NCBI GenBank assembly: GCA_964432155.1
Contig: CAYSMF010000001.1
Span: 186,001 to 250,000, forward strand
Direction of reading: 5' to 3'
Length of the DNA: 64,000 nt
DNA from: UBA10438 sp964432155
GTDB lineage: Bacteria; Bacteroidota; Ignavibacteria; Kapaibacteriales; Kapaibacteriaceae
Shown: positions 8,344 through 18,128 of the stretch, piece by piece
Layout of the letters: every line of letters starts with the position of its first letter
Numbering within the stretch: position 1 is the stretch's first letter
Position numbers and translations under genes: made by a program
Notes under the pieces: model-generated
Told to the model about the DNA's origin: nothing
Databases searched by the model: none
Seen by the model: only the letters and a program-made list of their open reading frames with translations

Positions 8344-10118
8344 TGTCTGCACACGGATCGTACTTCATGACTACACCTGCTCCAAAACAGAAGCGCCCGC
8401 TCGGATTCCTGCTGCAGTACTATCGTCCGTACGCCTATCGCGTGATACCGGCGATCGTCCTGATGCTACCCACAACTGGGATCTCTCTTGCATTCCCCAA
8501 ACTGACCGGCACGATCATCGATGGGATCATTTCCTCGAACTCCATTGATCGTGTTGTTGAAACGGGCGGCATCTTCCTGGCACTGTTATTGGGTCAGGCG
8601 GTGGTGGGATACCTAGTGTCGGTGACACTTGCGCGTACCACGGAAACCGTGATGGGAACGATTCGTGTCGATCTCTTTAAGGCAATCGTAACTCAACCGC
8701 TTTCCGATGTACTTGCTCGTCGAGTTGGGGAATTGTCGTCGCGCATTTCGAGTGACATGACGCAGGTACAGGAAACGTTCTCGTTTTCTGTGCTGCAGCT
8801 TCTTCGCCAGTCGATTCTGCTCGTTGGATCAATCATTCTCATCGTTACCACCAGCCTTGAGTTGACACTGCCGATTCTCCTGGGCATCCCGGTGATTGTC
8901 GCTGCGGCAGTTGTGCTTGGCCGTGCAATTCGGAAGCTCAGTGTGAAGACGCAGGATGCACTTGCACGATCTGCAACGATTGTTGACGAGGTACTTCAAA
9001 GCATCTCCTCAGTGAAGTCATATGTGCAGGAGGAGCACGAGGTGCGACGGTACGCTTCTGCGATCAATGAAAACGTCGCGTTGGCTGTCCGTGGTGCGCG
9101 GTTGCGCGCGGCGTTTGTCACGTTTATCATCTTCGTGATCTTCGGTGGAATCGCTGCTGTGATTCTCTACGGAGCAGGTCTGGTTGCCTCTGGTAGCATT
9201 ACCATGGGACAGTTACTGTCGTTTCTGATGTACGCCATGTTTGTCGGTGGCGCACTGGGATCATTTGCGGAACTCTTCGGATCACTCCAGAAGTCGCTCG
9301 GCGCGGCTACCCGATTCTTCGAAATCATGCAGCAAGGACGAGAAGAGCTCGGACCAGATACAGGACGTCGTGTTCGTTCTGTGTCATTAGAAGGCGTGAG
9401 TTTTGCCTATCCTGAGCGTCCAACCGTCCCAGTAGTACACGATCTGAACCTCACGGTCGCCCAAGGTGCCCGAGTAGCACTAGTCGGCATGAGTGGCGCT
9501 GGGAAATCGACGACTGCTGCACTCATACAGCGTCTGTATGAGCCTAGTGCGGGGCGCCTCGTGTACGATGGCATTGCCTCGCAGGATCTCTCACTCCGTG
9601 ATGTGCGCCAGAGTATTGGCGTAGTTCCTCAGGATATCGTGCTCATCGGCGGCACTATCGAAGAGAATATTCGATACGGTAATACCGATGCCAGTCGAGC
9701 CATGATTATCGAAAGTGCAAAGCGCGCTCAGGCATGGGAGTTTATTGAGCGATTCCCCGAGGGACTTGAGACAGTTGTTGGTGAGCGTGGCGTGAAGCTC
9801 AGCGGTGGCCAACGTCAGCGGATTGCTATCGCACGAGCCCTTTTGAAGAACCCACCGATATTGATCCTTGATGAGGCAACGAGTTCACTCGATGCAGAAA
9901 GTGAACATCTTATCAAGACGGCACTCGATGCACTGATGGCCGAGCGAACGACGATTATCATAGCGCACCGGCTCAGCACCGTGCGCGAATGCACGGCGAT
10001 TGCGGTCTTCAATGCCGGCACCATTGAGCAGATTGGAACACATGATGAGTTGCTCCAAACGTCTCAACGATACCGGCATTGGTGCGACCTACAATTCCTC
10101 GCTACTTCGGTTGACTAA
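8343..10118 (+). CDS. ABC exporter, fused membrane and ATPase domains (MsbA/BmrA-like)
   Basis: 591 residues. The N-terminal ~320 residues hold six hydrophobic helices of a type I exporter; the C-terminal ATPase has Walker A GMSGAGKST (382-390), Q-loop VVPQD, signature LSGGQRQR, Walker B ILILDEATSSLD and the switch histidine in IIAHRLST. This is a half-transporter expected to homodimerise in the inner membrane and to export lipid or a hydrophobic compound. It is translationally coupled to the upstream SDR. A start at the internal ATG 8367 is also plausible. It ends two bases before the convergent giant gene, without a recognisable terminator. The substrate cannot be told from sequence. Confidence 0.93.
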   Translation: MSAHGSYFMTTPAPKQKRPLGFLLQYYRPYAYRVIPAIVLMLPTTGISLAFPKLTGTIIDGIISSNSIDRVVETGGIFLALLLGQAVVGYLVSVTLARTTETVMGTIRVDLFKAIVTQPLSDVLARRVGELSSRISSDMTQVQETFSFSVLQLLRQSILLVGSIILIVTTSLELTLPILLGIPVIVAAAVVLGRAIRKLSVKTQDALARSATIVDEVLQSISSVKSYVQEEHEVRRYASAINENVALAVRGARLRAAFVTFIIFVIFGGIAAVILYGAGLVASGSITMGQLLSFLMYAMFVGGALGSFAELFGSLQKSLGAATRFFEIMQQGREELGPDTGRRVRSVSLEGVSFAYPERPTVPVVHDLNLTVAQGARVALVGMSGAGKSTTAALIQRLYEPSAGRLVYDGIASQDLSLRDVRQSIGVVPQDIVLIGGTIEENIRYGNTDASRAMIIESAKRAQAWEFIERFPEGLETVVGERGVKLSGGQRQRIAIARALLKNPPILILDEATSSLDAESEHLIKTALDALMAERTTIIIAHRLSTVRECTAIAVFNAGTIEQIGTHDELLQTSQRYRHWCDLQFLATSVD

Positions 10119-10120
10119 CC

Positions 10121-13100
10121 TTAGTGAACAACCACGACAGGCACCGACCCTACGATGCCAATCTCGTCCGTGAGAACCACTGTATAGTGCCCCGAAGGGA
10201 TATCAGTAACGTCGAATGACAAGCCCTGAATACCTGTCTCAACGGCACCCGAGAAGATCGTAGCTACAAGCTGTCCATAGCTGTCATACAGTCGTGCGTC
10301 GATGGTTGTCGGACGCTGAACTGCCAGCGGAACGACACAAGCTTGACGAGCTGGATTCGGTGCCGCATCCATCATCACAGGGCGGTAGCGAAGGGCTTCT
10401 TCAAGCGCTTCAGCTGCACCTTCATCGACAGATGTCGGCTGATTGCCAAATGGAACCGACACTAGCTCACCATTCGGTGTGAGCTTCATCGCACGAATGA
10501 CCGAATTCAATCGGCGTGCACCGAGACGCAGACCGTTACGATACGACTGCACATTCTGTCGGATTGAATCAAGCTCTTGTGTTGCCACATAGAACACTTG
10601 ATCTGGACCAATCGATGCGCTCATAGCCCATACAGAGCGTCCCTGATCGGAGAACGATGGATGGTTACGATGAATCTTCCAAGCAGAAGGACGCTCATTG
10701 ATCGAGCCTGTGCATGAGAGCAGTGTATGCTTCACGGCACCTGGTTTATCATGGTCAATGAGATTGATCATTGCAAAGAATCGACCTTCCTCATTCAAGT
10801 CAGCTTCAACATGTCGATAGACACCAGGAGTATTGCTCAGGTTAAGATCGACACCATCTGACCAGGAGCCATTCTTATATGTAAACACACTGAGCTCACG
10901 CGAGTATGCCAGTGTATCAGATGATACGGACCGCCCGAACAACAGCACAGCTTCCCTGCCATTCGAAGCCATTTCGACGTCGGTTATCGTTGATGTTGCA
11001 TCAATGCTTGTTACAGCAACCGGTGCTGATGCACCCTGCTCGGATACAATAGCCGAGTAGACAGTATGTGTGTTGCTCGCAGGGCTTCCGTCATTGAGCC
11101 ATGTGACGAGATATGTCCCATCCTGCATCGGCGATATCTCAACATCGCGGTCTGCCCCTTGTCCGCGTGAGACAAGACGTGCATCACCAAACTGCCATTC
11201 TGTTCCGACGCGGAAGATGCGACGAACGTAGATATCGGAGTACGATGAGTCTGGCGCAAGAGCAGGCCAAGCAATCATCGCATTGCTGCTATCAAGTGCT
11301 GCAGCGATAGTCGGCTTGCCATCGATCAAGTCAACTGACGCATCGGTGATGGAAGGCAGAATCTGTACACCATTGGTCGTGGCATCATAGAACGCAGCCG
11401 CCACATTCTCCGTCTTCAGAAGATCTTGGTACGAGTACTGACCATAGGCCTTACCAGCATTACGATCGTTTTGGATCCATGCAATGAGGGCATTACCACC
11501 CTTACCGATCAACGTCATCGTTGGATCGTGCATGGCGTTACGATTACTTGCAACCACAGCACTATTGCGCAACGAGTGTGTCTCTCTGTCAAGTCGCGAC
11601 AAGATCAATCGACCAGAGTGATCGAGTTCCGACTGCTCAAGGTGTACCGTCAGCAGAGCGTCGCTACCAGAGGCAATGACCGGTGCAGGACGATAGTACG
11701 GCGTCTCTTCGGGAAGATTGGCCAGTGGTGTGATTGACTGCGTCCGCTCGCCTGTCTTCTTTTGACGTGCAGCAAAGATCGACTCCCACGACTCAGTAAA
11801 GACCGGGAACGATGGCATCGCCAGTGGGGACCACCATTGATACAGGCAACCACGGAATACGTCGATCTTGATCAGACCCCAGAACACGGAAATCTCAAGA
11901 TTGAACCATGTGCTTGGATTGAGAGTCGTCGGGAACAGCAATGAGCGTCGGTTATTGATAGCGCCGCTAAAGGTTGAACCAGATGCGTACAGATAATCGT
12001 TGGTAATTGTTGCTTCAACACCAAAAACACCTGTCAAGAAGCTCAATTCAAGTCCACCACCACCGGTCAACGTCAGACCAACTGCCTGACTTGTTGGGAA
12101 TGCATTTTGTTCGGTGTTCTGTGTTGGAGGACCGTCCTCCTGGAGGTGGACAAGTGTTCCTGACTCTTCGGTACCGATGTTCACCGTCGAGACTTGCTTA
12201 ATCGAGCCGCCAACGATAAACAGTGGTTTAACCTCGACTGTACCACCCGATTCGGCCTCTGACTCTTCGCCCATGAGATTGCTTATGACTTCGCTGAGTT
12301 CCTTAATGAACTCTGCCATGCCGCTGTTCGCAGAGAAGTTCGACGTATACAGCGAGCGAATGCGAAGTTCGCGATTCGCAACAGTACTATCCGATGCATC
12401 GCCAAGAGTCGATTCCTCAAATCGATACAACGCCGTAAACTCACCCTTCGATTCGCCATCTGATGCGACATTTGAAGAGCTGATGTTCGCTCCACCAAAG
12501 AGACTGACACTCGGAGTCCAGAACTGACTGCCTGGATCGCTCCCGCGCATCGTGAATTGCTTTGTGGTCGGATTGTACGAGGCCTGCACACTGATGTTTG
12601 TAGATGCACCCGTAGCACTGCTGTTAACACCATACTGTACAGTACCGAAGAGTGGTGCATTTGCAGCAAAGCTTGTCGTCGGCATTGGAATGCTTGCTTT
12701 GATAGGCACCGACGTCGATGTTGCTGTTCCGTCGAGCGTAACAGAGGTGCCATTCAACCAATCAGCACGTGGCAGGATTGAGATGCCTGTTCGTTGATAC
12801 TTCGTCGGCTTTACAGCACCTGTGAACTGATAGCCGAATTCAATAGCGACCGATGTACGGTTACGTGCGATGTACGGCCATGGATACTGCGCTACATCGC
12901 GAAGCATCTTGAAGACAGATGTTGTGTCCACGGTGTTCCGTGAAACAGGCGCAATGTTGATTGCATCCAACAGATATCCTGAAGAGCTCGTGAACGTGAA
13001 CTTCAGAGAGTCAATTGACGAAGATGTTGGAAGAAGCGTGAAATCATAGTTGTCCTGCATAACTGGCTGTCCTGCAGAACCTGCCAGAACCGATTGCTCA

Positions 13101-16100
13101 TACCCTGTCGTGTTTGCATACACTGTTTGATCAGGGAACTCGAGCATCGCGACTGGGAACTTGTAGTATGCGTTCAGAGCAACCGACGCACCATTCGTCT
13201 CTTTACGAATCCAGCGAACATGGAGAGCAATCGACGAAACCGTATCGAACGGCGTCAAGTTGATCGAGGCCCGTGTTCGCGCCTGACCAGACAGAGGCTG
13301 GCTTGCGGGGTAGCTATATGTTGTCGGTACATCTGCGGTAAACACACCAATGCGTGGATCCTCGCTCACGCCAACGATACTCACCTCGAGAGAATCACCA
13401 ACTGATGAACGCGTAGTGATGAATGCCGAAGGATCAAAGTTGGCGACGAACAACGTCACAGGCGCCCTTCCCTGCTGGAATGGACCCCAACCCTTGGAAG
13501 AGTACACCCAGTTCGATCGTGCAGGATCTGCAAGCACGCGTGGCACAGAGACGACGCCAAGCGTATCGAGAACCGGCGGGAATTGTTCACACGTCTGCGT
13601 ACGCAGAAGGCCCGTTACAGTGTAAGGGGCATTATCAGGATCCAATTGGTTGAAATCAAATCCTGGGAACCAGATCGTGTCCTTGCGTGGCTGCTGTGAT
13701 GCAAACACTTGCGCACGACGACCGAATCGATCGATGAACGATACAGAGTCAACCTCAAAGATCCCATCAACATTCGTCAGATACATGACCTGCGATAGTG
13801 TCACCGCATTGGTATCCGTTACGCGATAGGATGGATACGTGAACCCAAGTGGGATCGAGAGGATTGGATCAGAGACAAGAGTCAGACTTGCAGTGGCTGC
13901 AACACCATCGACGGGCAGCGTCATCGCCTGAGAGTAAATCCGATACTGAATCTGAGAAGTCGAGAGAGGAAGCTTCGAGACCGTGTACATCGTGTCGGCA
14001 ATAACGCCGGTCGCAGCATTACCCGCTGTTGGCCGAACTCGATGCTGGTCGATCACACTGCCTGAGCAATCGAGAACCTGCAGCAATACCGAGTCGATAG
14101 CGAGCGAGCTTGAATAGCCAGCATTCGAAGCACTTGGCGACCAACCCATCGAGAGATCGACGATATCGTTCGATCCTTGACGCACCGGCGTAGGGTCTGT
14201 GGAGACCGGCACTGTCTTTGTATTGACCTTGCGTACAGCCGCCGACAGAACAGGTGGAATCGAGACAATGTTGCGCTGATAGCGAACGCCACCCTGCGGA
14301 CCACCATCTGACACATACATGATCGACAGCTGTGCAGTATTAAATGCGCGGAATGTGAACGGCGTTGCGACCGTGAGAGATGCGTCATACGCCGTGCGGT
14401 ACGGAACCGCAACACGAATCGAATCGATGACGCTTCCACGATCGTTCCGTGAAACGATCACGATAGCGTTCGTTTGCGCAGGAATCCGTGAAAATGTAAG
14501 CATCGTTGTGTACGGAGCAACTCCAGTAATGAGCTTTGACGAAGGATCGACATTCCATCCAAGACGGAGTGTATCAATCGGCAACGATGACTGCATCGAC
14601 AACGTGTCTGGCACGGTGTTCAACAAACGAACGATCTCTGCTCCGTTACTACCGTTCACGGGAGTAATCGCGTTAACAACCACCTTCGCATTGACTGGCA
14701 AGTTGCCGGGGTTGGTAAACCACGATACCGAGTTCTCTCCAGGAGGCACAGCAAACTCCTGCTGTGCGACCGGTGTGAGATCCTTCATCCCGTACACGGC
14801 AAAGCGCACGGCGGTTGCATTCGGAGTGATATCTGATAATGTAAATGTCAGATTTGATGAACGCGTAACAGTGAACGTCGTATCAATACGAGGCACCGAC
14901 GTCAGTACGCCTGGCTCAGGAACAACAACCACGGTGTGGGTCACTTGATTGTCTTTCGTGGTATCTGCACCACGAACAATCAAGCGCTCAAATGTTGCAA
15001 TTGTCGAGAGCGGAAGATCCACGGTTTGAATCTGCGCGCGCGTATATGATGCCTCACCAAGCACATAGCTTGAATCAGGCCAGTACAGGATGGAATCACG
15101 CGATACAACACCCGAAAGATCAATAGGCACAGAGCGAGCAAGTGGTTGAGTCGGGTTCAGTGTATCGATCAACGCAAAACGACCGAGGACGCGATCCGGC
15201 TTTGCCCCTTGTACAGGTCGCACGTCACTGATCGCTAACGTAATGTTCGCTGAGTCGCCTTGCGTGAATGGACCCCATGTGTCTGCGGCGAGGAAGAATT
15301 TGCTCGTGTCACGGACATCAAACTCGTAATCAAATTCGACCGGGTCGTCATTGTCATCGTTTTGGTACGATGAGCGGATGAAATACGTCCCAACCGGCAG
15401 ATCCTTCCCGTTAAACGTGAGTCTACCTGATCGAACATAATTCGGTGTGACGGTATTGTACTGTGCCTGTTCAAGTTGATCACCTGATGCAGTCGTGAGC
15501 AGCATTGTGAGTGACGTGATGCGAGCAGGCAGGCTATCGAGTACGACAGTATCAAGACGATTGACGCCATAGATCAACGGCAACGAATCATTGAACCGAT
15601 ACGACGGCGTTGTCTGCGACGTAATCATGGTGATTGGATACGTTCGCGTTGCACTCTGCTCGGCAAACGTCCCATAGATGGCCGTTACAACCAGACTCGT
15701 GCCAGGCGTTACATCGCGCATGTTGTAAACAAAGTGCATGCTGTCTTGCGCTGTGTTATACGTGCGCGTCACTGTCAACGGCGAGCGATACTCTCCGAAC
15801 GGCGTAACGTACTGCAGCGACCACTCCACGCTTAAGCAGCCCGGTCCCAATCCCTGTACAATGAACGTATTGATGTTATCTACCGAGCTGGTAAATGGTC
15901 CGAAGCCTGCACTTGCCGTGACGATCGGTGCGGGGATCGAATCAGGTACAATCAATTGAGGCGCTGTATAGCCCCCTGGTGGCTCGAGTGCATACCGCAT
16001 CGAAGCCTGCAACCGCAGCGCACCCGGGTACTTTTGTGTCGAGTATGCCAGCGTTGCTTGGGTGAGATTTGTTCCCTGCACCGTATTCGTGGCTACAACC

Positions 16101-16609
16101 TTTCCCGATGGGTCAAGGAGCGAAACAGTTGCCTGAGTAGTATTCGCCGGAAGCTGCGACACACCGTATGTCGCCGAGTGCGGATATCCCAAGCGTACAG
16201 GTGCGAAGTTGTTCGATGCCGTATACGTGATTTGCGGCGCGGAGATCGTAATCGGATCTATTCGGCCAACGGTATATGGCGAACCCGCATCAGTTGGACG
16301 CATGTATGCAGTTACCACAAGTTGCGGTTCCGGCTGCCAAGGGAGTGTGCCCATGTTCACCGTGAACTGGGTTCGGGAACCTGTCTGCGATGCCCATGTT
16401 CGCGTCGTCGTTCCTGAGACACTTGTGATCTGGAATGTGACGCTGTCGATCACTGTCCGAGGAGCAGTCGAAATCACCGAAAATGTATTCTGGATCTGCT
16501 GTCCTTCGGAGAAGGGTCCGAAGCCTGCGGAGGCTGTCACGGAGATTTGGGAATACGCAACACCTGAAGAAAACAGCAGGAGTGCAAGGGCGTAGAGCAA
16601 ACGGTTCAT
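10121..16609 (-). CDS. Giant secreted repeat protein with T9SS-type C-terminal sorting domain
   Basis: 2162 residues from ATG 16609 (TTG 16624 and ATG 16621 are possible). The signal peptide MNRLLYALALLLFSSGVAYS is followed by long beta-rich, Ser/Thr-rich sequence. A motif of the form (G/W)-aromatic-GPF recurs: GFGPFSEG (near 16510-16525), GFGPFTSS (15893-15910), TWGPFTQG (15264-15282) and GWGPFQQG (13476-13498), each opening a section of similar flavour, suggesting divergent tandem Ig-like modules. The region around 10700-11750 has short WxxDxxS-like strands suggestive of a propeller. The last 80 residues, from APNPARQ to GHYTVVL...VPVVVV-His, look like a T9SS type A domain. Predicted cell-surface or released protein. 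No catalytic motif found; function unknown. Confidence 0.88.
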   Translation of the reverse strand: MNRLLYALALLLFSSGVAYSQISVTASAGFGPFSEGQQIQNTFSVISTAPRTVIDSVTFQITSVSGTTTRTWASQTGSRTQFTVNMGTLPWQPEPQLVVTAYMRPTDAGSPYTVGRIDPITISAPQITYTASNNFAPVRLGYPHSATYGVSQLPANTTQATVSLLDPSGKVVATNTVQGTNLTQATLAYSTQKYPGALRLQASMRYALEPPGGYTAPQLIVPDSIPAPIVTASAGFGPFTSSVDNINTFIVQGLGPGCLSVEWSLQYVTPFGEYRSPLTVTRTYNTAQDSMHFVYNMRDVTPGTSLVVTAIYGTFAEQSATRTYPITMITSQTTPSYRFNDSLPLIYGVNRLDTVVLDSLPARITSLTMLLTTASGDQLEQAQYNTVTPNYVRSGRLTFNGKDLPVGTYFIRSSYQNDDNDDPVEFDYEFDVRDTSKFFLAADTWGPFTQGDSANITLAISDVRPVQGAKPDRVLGRFALIDTLNPTQPLARSVPIDLSGVVSRDSILYWPDSSYVLGEASYTRAQIQTVDLPLSTIATFERLIVRGADTTKDNQVTHTVVVVPEPGVLTSVPRIDTTFTVTRSSNLTFTLSDITPNATAVRFAVYGMKDLTPVAQQEFAVPPGENSVSWFTNPGNLPVNAKVVVNAITPVNGSNGAEIVRLLNTVPDTLSMQSSLPIDTLRLGWNVDPSSKLITGVAPYTTMLTFSRIPAQTNAIVIVSRNDRGSVIDSIRVAVPYRTAYDASLTVATPFTFRAFNTAQLSIMYVSDGGPQGGVRYQRNIVSIPPVLSAAVRKVNTKTVPVSTDPTPVRQGSNDIVDLSMGWSPSASNAGYSSSLAIDSVLLQVLDCSGSVIDQHRVRPTAGNAATGVIADTMYTVSKLPLSTSQIQYRIYSQAMTLPVDGVAATASLTLVSDPILSIPLGFTYPSYRVTDTNAVTLSQVMYLTNVDGIFEVDSVSFIDRFGRRAQVFASQQPRKDTIWFPGFDFNQLDPDNAPYTVTGLLRTQTCEQFPPVLDTLGVVSVPRVLADPARSNWVYSSKGWGPFQQGRAPVTLFVANFDPSAFITTRSSVGDSLEVSIVGVSEDPRIGVFTADVPTTYSYPASQPLSGQARTRASINLTPFDTVSSIALHVRWIRKETNGASVALNAYYKFPVAMLEFPDQTVYANTTGYEQSVLAGSAGQPVMQDNYDFTLLPTSSSIDSLKFTFTSSSGYLLDAINIAPVSRNTVDTTSVFKMLRDVAQYPWPYIARNRTSVAIEFGYQFTGAVKPTKYQRTGISILPRADWLNGTSVTLDGTATSTSVPIKASIPMPTTSFAANAPLFGTVQYGVNSSATGASTNISVQASYNPTTKQFTMRGSDPGSQFWTPSVSLFGGANISSSNVASDGESKGEFTALYRFEESTLGDASDSTVANRELRIRSLYTSNFSANSGMAEFIKELSEVISNLMGEESEAESGGTVEVKPLFIVGGSIKQVSTVNIGTEESGTLVHLQEDGPPTQNTEQNAFPTSQAVGLTLTGGGGLELSFLTGVFGVEATITNDYLYASGSTFSGAINNRRSLLFPTTLNPSTWFNLEISVFWGLIKIDVFRGCLYQWWSPLAMPSFPVFTESWESIFAARQKKTGERTQSITPLANLPEETPYYRPAPVIASGSDALLTVHLEQSELDHSGRLILSRLDRETHSLRNSAVVASNRNAMHDPTMTLIGKGGNALIAWIQNDRNAGKAYGQYSYQDLLKTENVAAAFYDATTNGVQILPSITDASVDLIDGKPTIAAALDSSNAMIAWPALAPDSSYSDIYVRRIFRVGTEWQFGDARLVSRGQGADRDVEISPMQDGTYLVTWLNDGSPASNTHTVYSAIVSEQGASAPVAVTSIDATSTITDVEMASNGREAVLLFGRSVSSDTLAYSRELSVFTYKNGSWSDGVDLNLSNTPGVYRHVEADLNEEGRFFAMINLIDHDKPGAVKHTLLSCTGSINERPSAWKIHRNHPSFSDQGRSVWAMSASIGPDQVFYVATQELDSIRQNVQSYRNGLRLGARRLNSVIRAMKLTPNGELVSVPFGNQPTSVDEGAAEALEEALRYRPVMMDAAPNPARQACVVPLAVQRPTTIDARLYDSYGQLVATIFSGAVETGIQGLSFDVTDIPSGHYTVVLTDEIGIVGSVPVVVVH

Positions 16610-16661
16610 ACCGGTCCCCATCAATAAGTTGTGCAGACGTGTCCGTAAAACTACGATGCTA

Positions 16662-16692
16662 TTTGTCGGATTCGTCGAAACTCATATATTTG
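16662..16692 (+). promoter_or_regulatory. Bacteroidota-type promoter for the tRNA pair
   Basis: TTTG at 16662-16665 and TATATTTG at 16685-16692 are separated by 19 bases, matching the -33 TTTG / -7 TAnnTTTG consensus described for Bacteroides-group primary sigma factors. It ends 19 bases before tRNA-Ala. Confidence 0.65.
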
Positions 16693-16711
16693 TACTCCGT
16701 TTTTCGTGAAC

Positions 16712-16784
16712 GGGCCCATAGCTCAGCTGGGAGAGCGCTTCAATGGCATTGAAGAGGTCAGCGGTTCGATCCCGCTTGGGTCCA
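16712..16784 (+). tRNA. tRNA-Ala (anticodon GGC)
   Basis: A full cloverleaf can be folded. Acceptor GGGCCCA pairs with TGGGTCC (one G-T), the D arm is GCTC...GAGC, the anticodon stem CTTCA/TGAAG closes the loop ATGGCAT with anticodon GGC, and the T arm contains GGTTCGATCC. CCA is not encoded after the discriminator A. It is followed 16 bases later by tRNA-Asp. Confidence 0.95.
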
Positions 16785-16800
16785 CACATAACGGTACAAC

Positions 16801-16875
16801 GGGATCGTAGCTCAGCTTGGTTAGAGCGCCGCCCTGTCAAGGCGGAGGTCGCGGGTTCGAGCCCCGTCGGTCCCG
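16801..16875 (+). tRNA. tRNA-Asp (anticodon GTC)
   Basis: Acceptor GGGATCG pairs with CGGTCCC, the D arm is GCTC...GAGC, the anticodon stem CCGCC/GGCGG closes the loop CTGTCAA with anticodon GTC, and the T arm has GGTTCGAGCC. The discriminator is G, as expected for tRNA-Asp, and CCA is not encoded. It is presumably co-transcribed with tRNA-Ala. Confidence 0.95.
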
Positions 16876-16887
16876 CATCCCGTAGGG

Positions 16888-16920
16888 AAACGCCTGGTTC
16901 GTAAGAGCCAGGCGTTTTTT
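16888..16920 (+). terminator. Intrinsic terminator after the tRNA pair
   Basis: AAACGCCTGGTTC and GAGCCAGGCGTTT form a 13-bp stem (one G-T) around the loop GTAA, followed by a run of six T. It also abuts the stop of the convergent 117-residue gene and may act in both directions. Confidence 0.9.
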
Positions 16921-17272
16921 ATTTCTCGGAAGAGCTCCCGACGAAGGTATCCTCGTCGTTGGCGAACATGAAGTTGAATGAGGTCATCGACCCATAGATC
17001 TTCGTGATGTATCCCTGCAGCTTGAGTTTCTCACCAAGTTCGAGATTCTTGTTCGCGTTGATTTGCTGTTCGAGCACGCGAAGATTGTCGCGCATCATCA
17101 CGACTTTGTGCATGAACCGCTCCATCGAGAGTTCGTGTTGCTTCATGTCGGGTTCGGCGGGCTTAAAGATGACGGTTCCGTACTGCCATTTAGGTGCGAG
17201 GTCTGCGTTATGCTGACGTTCGATCTCTGCCGATAGCATGTTTGCGAGAAGACGTAGTTCATCGCGTTCCAT
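16919..17272 (-). CDS. Unknown small helical protein downstream of the sugar permease
   Basis: 117 residues from ATG 17272; AGGAG lies about six bases upstream (GTG 17275 is also possible). The composition is charged and helical, with an amphipathic stretch (residues 50-90) that could form a short coiled coil; no signal peptide, membrane segment or Cys pair is present, so a cytoplasmic location is likely. It starts 25 bases after the permease gene on the same strand and ends at the tRNA terminator. I do not recognise the family. Confidence 0.7.
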   Translation of the reverse strand: MERDELRLLANMLSAEIERQHNADLAPKWQYGTVIFKPAEPDMKQHELSMERFMHKVVMMRDNLRVLEQQINANKNLELGEKLKLQGYITKIYGSMTSFNFMFANDEDTFVGSSSEK

Positions 17273-17297
17273 CACGTTCTCCTATTCGGTTACGAGG

Positions 17298-18128
17298 TTA
17301 TTCTTTTAGAGCGCCGGCTGTGAGCCCTTCGATAATCCGCCGCTGGAATAGCACAAACAGACCCAAGATTGGAAGTGCTGCTATGCTTGCGCCGGCCATC
17401 AAATGTCCCCAATCGATCGATTGCTTTCCGAGGTAGAAGGCAAGGCCAACCGGAAGCGTACGATGCGCTTCATCGTTGGTGAAGAGGAATGGGAACAAGA
17501 AACTATTCCACTGCGACAAGAACACATAAATGGCCAGCACGGTCAGCACTGGACGTGCAAGGGGCATCACCACGCGAAACAGGATGTACCACTCTCCTGC
17601 TCCGTCAATGCGAGCCGCATCTTCAATTTCGGACGGCATTGCCTCGACATATTGCTTAACGAGGAACACACCAAACGGTGTCACAAGCCATGGGATAATG
17701 AGCGACCAGTAGGTGTTTATCCAACCGAGTTCAGCAATAAGACGGTAGAGCGGGATCATGATCACCTGCTGCGGCACAACCAAAACACCAATGATCGTTG
17801 CAACGATAATCCCCTTCCCTGCGAAGGTCCCTCGCGCGAGTGCATATCCCGTCCATAAACAGAACACGACATTCGCTGCTGTTACCACGCCGGCCACAAG
17901 CAGTGAGTTCCAGAAGTAGCGCAGAAAATTATCTGACTGCCATGCGTCGATATAATTCCCAGTGGTCGACGGCGCAGCAACGAGATCTGTAAGCGTCGAG
18001 TATTGTTCCGGGTTGGCTCGTAGCGAGGTAAGAATCATCCACGCCATCGGAAAAATCATTCCGAGAGCTGCAACGATTAGCAAGAGTAATCCTACATACC
18101 GCGATATACCGTTCTTCTTCTGGATCAT
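17298..18128 (-). CDS. ABC sugar-type permease, MalG-like (CUT1 family)
   Basis: 276 residues with six hydrophobic helices. The inner-membrane EAA loop reads EIEDAARIDGAGEWYILF, the contact with the ATPase, and the C-terminal segment ends in the MalG-like form RRIIEGLTAGALKE. Family members form one half of the importer pore with a MalF-type partner, fed by a binding lipoprotein and driven by a MalK-type ATPase. None of these sits nearby; the only solute-binding lipoprotein of this class in the window is at 45920-47158. Its ATG overlaps the nadD stop (ATGA). The substrate is unknown, probably a sugar or polyol. Confidence 0.9.
   Translation of the reverse strand: MIQKKNGISRYVGLLLLIVAALGMIFPMAWMILTSLRANPEQYSTLTDLVAAPSTTGNYIDAWQSDNFLRYFWNSLLVAGVVTAANVVFCLWTGYALARGTFAGKGIIVATIIGVLVVPQQVIMIPLYRLIAELGWINTYWSLIIPWLVTPFGVFLVKQYVEAMPSEIEDAARIDGAGEWYILFRVVMPLARPVLTVLAIYVFLSQWNSFLFPFLFTNDEAHRTLPVGLAFYLGKQSIDWGHLMAGASIAALPILGLFVLFQRRIIEGLTAGALKE

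Noticed and set aside
14319..14948. 209-residue open frame on the plus strand inside the giant secreted gene
   Set aside because: It is antisense to a long, clearly coding frame with a signal peptide and sorting domain; its own translation has no domain and Ser/Thr/Val bias expected from the opposite strand.
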